Shown one piece after another: positions 1 to 5,778 of a DNA stretch of 5,778 bases; position 1 is the first letter of the stretch; each line of letters begins with the position of its first letter. Made by a program: the position numbers and the translations under genes. Source of the stretch: an uncultured Clostridia bacterium (GTDB lineage: Bacteria > Bacillota > Clostridia > Oscillospirales > CAG-272); NCBI GenBank assembly GCA_946615525.1, contig CAMOHW010000059.1, forward strand, positions 1-5,778, read 5' to 3'. The notes below the pieces were generated by a model. That model was not told the origin of the DNA, searched no databases, and was given only the letters and a program-made list of their open reading frames with translations.

Positions 1-735
1 TGGGAAGGTTATCTTCCAAAAGGTTTCCCATGCGGTTGCGCCATCGATCTTGCAGGACTCGTAAATTGCAGGAGAGATGGATTGCAGACCGGAAAGGAAG
101 ATCAACATTTGAACGCCGGAGCGGTTGACGATATCATAGATATTGTTGATGGCAGTGGTGACATACTCCACAATTCCATCGCCAACCTTCATGCTGGAAA
201 ACAGTTTTTGCAAATCCATGCTGGAAACCAACTGATTTGCCGCACTGGTTCCCGTACCGTCCTCAATGCCGCTGCTGCTTTCCATATAACTCGTCAGCGA
301 GTCGCTTGCCGAAATGGTTTCCATCAAGCCGGTGGTCAAAATGACCGGAATGAAGAACACCGCACGGAAGAAACCGCGTCCTGCCATTTTTTGATTCAGC
401 ATAATGGCCATGAACAGCGAGAAAATGACGATGGCGGGAATGTCAAACGCCAATTTCTGCAAGCCGCTGATCAACTTTTGGGTAAACGCCGGGTCGGTCC
501 GGAAAGCGTCAATGTAGTTTTTGAAACCCACGAATGTGGTTTCGGCTCCACGATCCACGGTACTCAAACTAAACCGGAACGATTCAATGACCATGGGGAA
601 ATAGATGATCACAAATCCAATCGCAAACGGCAGAATGAAGAGCCACCCTGCCCTTGCTTTTTTGCGATCCAGGGAGACGATTTTTGTTTTTTTCTTTTTG
701 CCGAGATCCATCGGCTGTTGCAATTCTTGTGTCAT
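1..735 (-). CDS. Carbohydrate ABC transporter permease, MalF/UgpA type (partial, 3' end outside window)
   Basis: The first 245 residues of a binding-protein-dependent transport inner-membrane component, which would form one half of the channel of a sugar importer. The ATG at 735 is set by an in-frame TGA three codons upstream and by the AAAGGGGG ribosome site. The N terminus is basic (GKKKKTK) and is followed by membrane helix 1 at about 30-50 (GWLFILPFAIGFVIIYFPMV). Then come FVGFKNYIDAF, typical of the external segment in this family, helix 2 at about 96-114, and helix 3 at about 122-136 (GFFRAVFFIPVILTTG). The cytoplasmic EAA loop at 226-245 reads YESCKIDGATAWETFWKITFP in essence. It keeps the key Glu226, Gly232, Ile242 and Pro245 at the standard spacing, but has Ser-Cys in place of Ala-Ala. 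A long Ser-rich, polar loop (about 137-195) separates helices 3 and 4. The gene starts 22 bases after the DUF5696 gene, in the same operon. No ATPase gene is visible; in Gram-positive sugar importers it is often a shared, unlinked protein. The substrate cannot be told from sequence. Confidence 0.93.
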   Translation of the reverse strand, partial: MTQELQQPMDLGKKKKTKIVSLDRKKARAGWLFILPFAIGFVIIYFPMVIESFRFSLSTVDRGAETTFVGFKNYIDAFRTDPAFTQKLISGLQKLAFDIPAIVIFSLFMAIMLNQKMAGRGFFRAVFFIPVILTTGLMETISASDSLTSYMESSSGIEDGTGTSAANQLVSSMDLQKLFSSMKVGDGIVEYVTTAINNIYDIVNRSGVQMLIFLSGLQSISPAIYESCKIDGATAWETFWKITFP

Positions 736-747
736 TTGAAATCACGT

Positions 748-755
748 CCCCCTTT
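748..755 (-). promoter_or_regulatory. Ribosome binding site of the ABC permease gene
   Basis: The minus strand reads AAAGGGGG, 12 bases before the ATG at 735. The spacing is longer than ideal and the core is G-rich rather than GGAGG, so translation initiation may be weaker than for the gene before it. The site lies in the 22-base gap just after the TGA of the DUF5696-like gene, which leaves no room for a separate promoter or terminator. Confidence 0.7.
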
Positions 756-757
756 CA

Positions 758-3700
758 TCAGTGATAAATTACGGCATAGCCGTAAGCCGGAATGGTATAT
801 TCCATTCCATTGTAAACGGTGCGAACGGCGTAGTTGTTGAAGTTGAGGATAAAGGACTTAAAATAGGTCTTTTCCTGCGTTTCATTTACATCGCCGTAGG
901 ATACCAGAACAACTTTATTGTTGTTGATTGCTATAGCAGATTCTTCTGCGATCTCCTCTGCTTCTTCCTCGGTTTCGGTGACCAGTTTGGAATCTTTCTC
1001 CCATTTTTCGATCGAATGAACCGAATGGAAAGTTTGAGCCATATTCTTGTATTCTTCCCTTGCCATTTCAGAAGTATAAATGGGAGAAGAAAGAACCGTT
1101 AAGACACTTTGATATACCTTCAGAATTTCCGCGTCATAACCGGTTTCGGCATCATAATTCAACAGCTCGGTCGCACTGTCGCGAATCGTCATATCGGCTT
1201 TCAGCGCGTTCACAATGGCTTCTGCGTTGCGATACCGATATTCGGCATCAGTGCCGATCAGCGATTCCATATCCGCAAGTTTTGCATCCAGTTGACCGTA
1301 AATGCCATACAACTGACTCCAAAGATCTTTCAGAATATTGAATGCTCTCAATGCTTCTACCGCAGCACTATAGAATATATCCAAGCGATCTTGCAAAACC
1401 GTCGGATCGTCAGGCAGCGGAGGAGTATTCGGGATCTTATCCGTTGTTCCCGCTTCCTTCATTTTCTGGAACGCCGTTTCCAAAACCTTGCGCTGTGTCT
1501 GCATTTGAGCAAAAATATCGTGAATGTTGTCCTCGGCATTCCGGATAAAGATTGCCGCATCTACGATCTTGGTCTTTGCATCAACTTCCTCTTGCTTTGC
1601 GTTTTGATAAGCTTCCTCGGCTGCAGTATCCAATTCGGAGTTGATTTGTTCGATCAGTTCGTCCTCATCCAGGATCCGAATCGTTCCATATCCGGCTTCC
1701 TCGTTTAAGAACTTATGATCAATGATGACTTTGGACTGCACATCATGGAGCAAATCGTTCAAGATTTTGTAATACTCGACCAAGTCGGTCTTCCAAATAT
1801 TGTAGTCGATGGAATAATATCCGTTCAGGAATGCGTCCTCTTTGAGTTCGCTGGTGTTTTGATAGGAAAGAATGAAATACATTCCCGCGCCGCTTTCTAC
1901 AGATTTCAAAATCATGTAGTTGGGATCGCCTTCCTGGTTCAGAGCCGGGCCTGCAAACTGTATATATCCATGCAAAACCGCACCCAGGAACGGTACCGAG
2001 CAGGCAGCTGCGGAATACCGACTGGAATCAATATCTGCATTGACGATATGATCTACATAAGCCCAAGAATACGCGTTTCCGGAATCTACCATCAGCGTAT
2101 ATTGCTGGGACATCTCATTCAACGCATTCTTGGTAAAGCGCTTGCTGTCCTCGCGGTTGTAGGGGTCTTTTTCATCAAAGTCTGAGTTCAGGGCGTATCC
2201 CAGTGTAGAAATCGAAACGCCTTGCAAATCATACTTATCCAGCTTTTTGAGCAGTTTGGTGTAGAACTTGCTATACCGAGAAGGCGAAATGGCAAGTTGA
2301 TAGAAACTAACATAGGTTTGTTGCGTTGCGCTATAGATCCGCTTGGAAGAATAGCGATTGTCAATTGTTTTGACCGCATCCTTCTTCAAGTTCAAATCAT
2401 CGCCCGCAGTATCGCGCGAGCTATATGCAAAGTCAAAATCCGGATATAGCCCGAATCTCGCGTTGGAGTTCTCCTCTTCAACCTGCTTTGCCTCTTTGAT
2501 CAATTTGCGCAAGCCGGAAGATCCGCCCACCTTGCCAACCCAACTCAATTTGGAAGGCATTGTGGAATACATTCCTCCGTTTGCAAAACCGGTCATCTTA
2601 AAGTTGACATTTTGAACGCCGTTCCCGGAAAGATATCCATACATGGATGAAATATCCTTGAAGGTGGTCAGCGGAGTCATGACATTGACCGGGACCGTTG
2701 CAATGGTCTTCTTCGTCTTCAATGCGCCGAAAACTTCCATGTAAAGCGGAATATCACTGGTCAGTTCCCCTTCGGAAAGTTTGGTAAGCGTTCCGTTTTG
2801 GGAAAGGAAATTGCGATATGCTTCCGCCATACCGAGCCAACTTGCCTCGTAATAGAGGTAATCACTGCCGCCTGCACGCGCTACCGTCTTTTTAGTAGCC
2901 CCGTGGTCGGCGTCTGTCAGCATCTGATACAGAATGCGGATGTTACCGGTGTATTTGCGTGCCGAAACGACCGTCCACTCGTTGCTGCTGTTGGTAGCGG
3001 AAAGAGCGGAATCCAACTCGTAAGTATCCTTGGGTTTCGGGTTAAACGAAGGGATCAGAGTAGCGTAGTTTGCCTTGGAGCCGATTTGCGTGGTAATGCT
3101 ACCCATGGATTCACCAGCTTCCAAAATGGCGATATAACCGCGTTTGTAAGTATTGGTAGTAATATCCTGCGCGCCGGACTCCTTCAGTTTCGCCTTCGAT
3201 TTGACAAAATCGGAAACCTGCTTGGTTTCTCCCGTTTCGGAATCATTATAGGTGTGAATGACCTCGGTAGAAACCGAACCGTAAACCGGCATACGAACGG
3301 CCTTTTGATAAGTGGCACCGGAAATTTGATGGTAAGCATAATCCAAACCGTAAATCTGTGCCGAAACCGTTACAGAGGTATCATAGTCAAACAGTGAGCC
3401 GGAGCCGTCCGGGTAGAAATTATAACCGGAATAATTGATGTTTCCGGCACCCATATACGGCAGGACCTGGACAGACTCGAGCGCGTAAACCGCCATGTTG
3501 TATTGCAAACTGTTGCAAGGCATACGAACGCTCAATCCGTTTTCGGTCAACGTATATTCCAATGCCGCCTTAAACAGCGGCTTTTCAATGCGTTGTTCCT
3601 CATAGCCCACTTCCGCATAATCCGCTTCTAACTGATCGTAGCTATAAGTAGTGGAACAATACTGCTTGATCCAACCTTCAAACTTGTTGAAGTTGGGGGT

Positions 3701-4456
3701 TCCCGGTTGGATGTTGCTTGCCAGGATATAAATGCAAACGCTTTCGTCTTCCAAAACGGGGTATGCTGCTTTCCAGTCTTTCGCTTGCTGTTTTGTTTCA
3801 GCCAACGAAACGCCGATCAGCGTATAGCATTCTTCAAGTTGCTTTGCCCACACATTTCGATCTTTTAATTCTGCGGCTTGTAAAGGTGCTAAAATGCGTT
3901 CCTCAAAGCTCTCTTTCATAATGACTCTGGGAACCAGACTGCGACGGTTCAGGTCACCAATGGTATAGGAAACGCGAATGCCGTTGCGAATATCGGTGAT
4001 CGAGATCTGTTCCCGTTTTGCCGCGTCGGTAAATGTGTTCAAAGGATCCTTGCTTCCGGAGGAGGTTATTTCCGAATAGTTGATAACGATCTGCGAAAGC
4101 AATGTTTCTTTGATGTTGGTTACCATGCTGCCCACATCATAAGGATTGGAAAGCAAAATATTTTCGGGATTGGCAATTTCCACATACGCCACTTCCCCGG
4201 TCAGCGGGTCGATATAAAGTTCATATCCGTATTTGGAAATGCAAAACTCCATATCGGCAACGCGATCCTGCGGTGTAGCATAAACAGTTTTTGCACGATC
4301 CTCCACTTTGCTGTAAGCAGGTGTTTCTGCGGCAGGAATGCTCCGCGTAGAGGCATCCGTATCCGCAAAAACCGGAACCGCGATGGTGCCGCAGAAGGTC
4401 TGCAAAAACAGGACCACGGCAAGGAGGGCAAATAAAACTCTGAATTTTGTTTTCAT
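758..4456 (-). CDS. Secreted DUF5696-like protein, putative carbohydrate-active enzyme
   Basis: A 1232-residue exported protein. The ATG at 4456 is chosen because AAAGGAGG sits five bases upstream and the product then begins with a classic signal peptide: MKTKFR, a hydrophobic core, and likely cleavage after VFA (residue 31). The frame could open at 4555, but that would add a 33-residue Cys-rich tail inside the upstream gene. Residues about 78-108 (YELYIDPLTGEVAYVEI, then SNPYD) and the PDGSG motif at 349-353 fit the N-terminal beta-rich part of this family. Residues about 569-910 show alternating strands and helices like a (beta/alpha) barrel, with acidic strand ends at D673/D675 (YPDFDF), D759/D761, D791 (MVDSGN) and D808/D810. 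Residues about 935-1175 are almost purely helical and charged, ending in a Glu-rich run. A small beta domain closes the protein (VVLVSYGD, FILNFNNY, YTIPAYGYAVI). As I recall it, DUF5696 has no assigned function. Glycoside-hydrolase-like activity is inferred from the fold pattern and the neighbouring sugar permease. No catalytic residue is proven, and a binding role is possible. Confidence 0.88.
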   Translation of the reverse strand: MKTKFRVLFALLAVVLFLQTFCGTIAVPVFADTDASTRSIPAAETPAYSKVEDRAKTVYATPQDRVADMEFCISKYGYELYIDPLTGEVAYVEIANPENILLSNPYDVGSMVTNIKETLLSQIVINYSEITSSGSKDPLNTFTDAAKREQISITDIRNGIRVSYTIGDLNRRSLVPRVIMKESFEERILAPLQAAELKDRNVWAKQLEECYTLIGVSLAETKQQAKDWKAAYPVLEDESVCIYILASNIQPGTPNFNKFEGWIKQYCSTTYSYDQLEADYAEVGYEEQRIEKPLFKAALEYTLTENGLSVRMPCNSLQYNMAVYALESVQVLPYMGAGNINYSGYNFYPDGSGSLFDYDTSVTVSAQIYGLDYAYHQISGATYQKAVRMPVYGSVSTEVIHTYNDSETGETKQVSDFVKSKAKLKESGAQDITTNTYKRGYIAILEAGESMGSITTQIGSKANYATLIPSFNPKPKDTYELDSALSATNSSNEWTVVSARKYTGNIRILYQMLTDADHGATKKTVARAGGSDYLYYEASWLGMAEAYRNFLSQNGTLTKLSEGELTSDIPLYMEVFGALKTKKTIATVPVNVMTPLTTFKDISSMYGYLSGNGVQNVNFKMTGFANGGMYSTMPSKLSWVGKVGGSSGLRKLIKEAKQVEEENSNARFGLYPDFDFAYSSRDTAGDDLNLKKDAVKTIDNRYSSKRIYSATQQTYVSFYQLAISPSRYSKFYTKLLKKLDKYDLQGVSISTLGYALNSDFDEKDPYNREDSKRFTKNALNEMSQQYTLMVDSGNAYSWAYVDHIVNADIDSSRYSAAACSVPFLGAVLHGYIQFAGPALNQEGDPNYMILKSVESGAGMYFILSYQNTSELKEDAFLNGYYSIDYNIWKTDLVEYYKILNDLLHDVQSKVIIDHKFLNEEAGYGTIRILDEDELIEQINSELDTAAEEAYQNAKQEEVDAKTKIVDAAIFIRNAEDNIHDIFAQMQTQRKVLETAFQKMKEAGTTDKIPNTPPLPDDPTVLQDRLDIFYSAAVEALRAFNILKDLWSQLYGIYGQLDAKLADMESLIGTDAEYRYRNAEAIVNALKADMTIRDSATELLNYDAETGYDAEILKVYQSVLTVLSSPIYTSEMAREEYKNMAQTFHSVHSIEKWEKDSKLVTETEEEAEEIAEESAIAINNNKVVLVSYGDVNETQEKTYFKSFILNFNNYAVRTVYNGMEYTIPAYGYAVIYH

Positions 4457-4460
4457 TTTA

Positions 4461-4469
4461 TCCTCCTTT
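4461..4469 (-). promoter_or_regulatory. Ribosome binding site of the DUF5696-like gene
   Basis: On the minus strand the sequence reads AAAGGAGGA, a near-perfect Shine-Dalgarno, with five bases (ATAAA) between the GGAGG core region and the ATG at 4456. It lies in the 16-base gap right after the TAA of the upstream gene. It decides the start codon against the longer open frame that begins at 4555. Confidence 0.93.
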
Positions 4470-4472
4470 CCT

Positions 4473-5778
4473 TTAAGCGCGGAACCGCAATTCGGTAATA
4501 ATGTTTGTAACAAGGCTGACCAACTTGGAAAGCAACATACTGAACAGCAGCACAATAAAGACGATAAACGCCATTGCCACTATGGTTCCCAAAATGGTGA
4601 TCAGGTTTTTGGCAAGCGAATAGTCATGCGTGACCATGGTGCCGAAGAAGAGCAAGTAACCCACCCAAATCAGGGCAAGCGTTCCAAAGAAGGTGACCAG
4701 TGATGCTTCGCTGGTTGTGACCCAGTTGGAAGCAATGGTTGCTGGAATGATGATGAGTGGGAGCGGAAGGAGCGAATAGCAGGTGGCTACAAAAATATCC
4801 TTAAAGCTTCCTTCACCGTCAAACAAAGTCGTCAGGCACCAGTTTGCAAGAACAAACAGGAACACCGGCACCAAAACCGAAATGATTTGCGACCAGATGG
4901 TTGCTACCGATTTGGTCGGATTCAATACATATCCTTGACCGATCCCCTGGTAGAAGAAGGTCAAAACAGCAATGCCCAAAAAGACCAGTGCAGAGCGGAC
5001 CGAACCGCGGCGTTCATGTTTGAGGTCGTAAAATCCGTCAAACGGATGGAACAAAACATAAAAACCGAATATCAGTTCCTGGCCGAATGTCTTGCGGTAT
5101 TTGCCGTCGGTCGCTACCCGTTTGTTGACTTTTGCGGCAAATGTAAACCACTTGACAACGCCAACCACCACAAGAATGATGATTGCAAACAGAAGCAAGA
5201 ACCATTTGGACATCCACTCTTTGCGAACTTCCTTATAGGATTCGGACCAGTTCTTGGTATCGTACGCTCTTTCATAATATTTGAGCGATTCGCGATATTG
5301 ACCGCTTTGATTCAACGAGTCACCAATGCCAACATAAGCGGCGTCAAAATTGATGTTGCTCTGCAAAACCGATTCCCATTTTTGAATTGCGGTTTTGTAG
5401 TCCTGGGAGTTCTCGGCGGCAATCGCCTCGATCAAAATATCACCGTAATGTGTTCTGTCATAAACAACGATCTGACAAGGTCTGCTGGCGGTTCCCTTAT
5501 CCAGGACCACCAAATTGGTGCCTTGATAAGCAATGGCCTCAATGCTGTAAATACTACCCAGCATAGCGCCCTTATCACCAAAGGCGAAGAGCAGGTTCCC
5601 GTTATAATCGTAGGTAAAGATCTTATTTCTCTTGTAGTCGATGATCGACCAGGTATGTTCGGGACCGACGGCCACATCCGAGATTTTGGAAACATCACGA
5701 TAGATGTTCTTTGATGCGTCATCCAACTGCGGAGCAGAAATATCCACTTCGCCTGCAGGCGGCCAGAAGCCGTTGCGC
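4473..5778 (-). CDS. NHL-like/TPR/Yip1-domain membrane protein, 5' end outside window (partial)
   Basis: Membrane protein of unknown function; 434 residues are visible and the frame stays open to the right edge. A GTG at 5747 is not the real start, because coding continues upstream of it (residues NGFWPPAGE precede it) with no ribosome site. Visible residues 28-110 look like the end of a beta-propeller of NHL type, with repeated patterns such as IIDYKRNKIFTYDYNGNLL and a hydrophobic strand LVVLDKG. Residues about 114-181 form two TPR-like helical hairpins (DYKTAIQKWESVL, then AAYVGIGDSLNQSGQYRESL with the usual small and aromatic positions). A strong membrane helix follows at about 192-209. 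A basic stretch (AKVNKR, KYRK) comes after it, which suggests that the propeller and TPR part lies outside the cell. Residues about 235-420 match a Yip1-type domain with about five hydrophobic helices and the segment NWCLTTLFDGEGSFKDIF. The gene ends in TAA 16 bases before the DUF5696 gene, so the two are probably cotranscribed. The domain assignments come from pattern recognition. A role as sensor, scaffold or transporter accessory is only inference. Confidence 0.85.
   Translation of the reverse strand, partial: RNGFWPPAGEVDISAPQLDDASKNIYRDVSKISDVAVGPEHTWSIIDYKRNKIFTYDYNGNLLFAFGDKGAMLGSIYSIEAIAYQGTNLVVLDKGTASRPCQIVVYDRTHYGDILIEAIAAENSQDYKTAIQKWESVLQSNINFDAAYVGIGDSLNQSGQYRESLKYYERAYDTKNWSESYKEVRKEWMSKWFLLLFAIIILVVVGVVKWFTFAAKVNKRVATDGKYRKTFGQELIFGFYVLFHPFDGFYDLKHERRGSVRSALVFLGIAVLTFFYQGIGQGYVLNPTKSVATIWSQIISVLVPVFLFVLANWCLTTLFDGEGSFKDIFVATCYSLLPLPLIIIPATIASNWVTTSEASLVTFFGTLALIWVGYLLFFGTMVTHDYSLAKNLITILGTIVAMAFIVFIVLLFSMLLSKLVSLVTNIITELRFRA

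Noticed and set aside
736..757. A possible terminator or promoter between the DUF5696-like gene and the permease
   Set aside because: The gap has only 22 bases, most of them taken by the ribosome site. I see no inverted repeat with a T-run and no -10/-35 pair.
82..840. A 252-codon open frame on the plus strand
   Set aside because: It lies antisense to the ABC permease, whose product shows clear membrane helices and an EAA loop. The plus-strand product is rich in His, Asn, Arg and Gln without domain character, so it is a shadow frame.
1109..3397. Several plus-strand open frames of about 150-200 codons (1109-1708, 1715-2185, 2798-3397)
   Set aside because: All lie wholly within the DUF5696-like gene on the opposite strand. 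Their hydrophobic and basic products mirror the coding pattern of that gene and show no independent family features.
4388..4395. Lipoprotein signal in the DUF5696-like protein, because of Cys22 near the signal core
   Set aside because: The residues before the cysteine (Leu-Gln-Thr-Phe) do not fit a lipobox, whereas VFA at 29-31 gives a normal signal peptidase I site. A secreted protein is more likely than a lipoprotein.
4457..4555. An earlier start for the DUF5696-like gene, adding 33 residues
   Set aside because: The added residues are Cys-rich and overlap the coding end of the upstream gene. The start at 4456 has an excellent ribosome site and begins directly with a signal peptide.
4887..5714. 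A 275-codon open frame on the plus strand
   Set aside because: It is antisense to the NHL/TPR/Yip1 gene, whose frame gives coherent membrane helices and TPR patterns. The antisense product has no recognisable domain, and no good ribosome site was noted upstream of it.
5745..5747. GTG as the start of the NHL/TPR/Yip1 gene
   Set aside because: The same frame is open through to the window edge and continues a plausible strand-rich sequence. The gene is therefore truncated by the window and does not start here.

Overview
The window is a compact, fully coding stretch. Three genes lie head to tail on the minus strand, so transcription runs from high to low coordinates. They are separated by only 16 and 22 bases, and each of the two downstream genes has a purine-rich Shine-Dalgarno sequence. 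This looks like the middle of one operon: the first gene lacks its 5' end at the right edge, and the last gene lacks its 3' end at the left edge. No RNA gene, mobile element, CRISPR array, repeat family, internal promoter or terminator was recognised, and there is no gene-free stretch above 300 bases.

In transcription order the genes are as follows. (1) 5777-4473: the C-terminal 434 residues of a membrane protein that combines beta-propeller/NHL-like repeats, two TPR-like repeats and a C-terminal Yip1-type multi-pass membrane domain. (2) 4456-758: a 1232-residue secreted protein with a signal peptide, resembling the DUF5696 family. It has an N-terminal beta-rich region, a probable barrel-like core of glycoside-hydrolase character, and a long helical segment inserted before a small C-terminal beta domain. 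(3) 735-1: the first 245 residues of a MalF/UgpA-type carbohydrate ABC transporter permease, ending in the EAA loop that docks the ATPase.

Strong AAAGGAGG-type ribosome sites, a Gram-positive-style signal peptide, moderate base composition and this gene combination all suggest a Firmicute, probably of the Clostridia or Paenibacillus type. That assignment is inferred from style and context, because there is no phylogenetic marker in the window.

The likely theme is capture and import of an extracellular carbohydrate. The DUF5696 protein would act on or bind a glycan outside the membrane, the permease would take up the product, and the NHL/TPR/Yip1 protein would be a membrane-anchored partner of unknown role. 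A second permease and a solute-binding protein would be expected just beyond the left edge, but they are not visible here. The most notable points are the conserved-looking but functionally unexplained linkage of these three protein types, the roughly 240-residue helical insertion in the DUF5696 protein, and the unusual extended loop in the permease.
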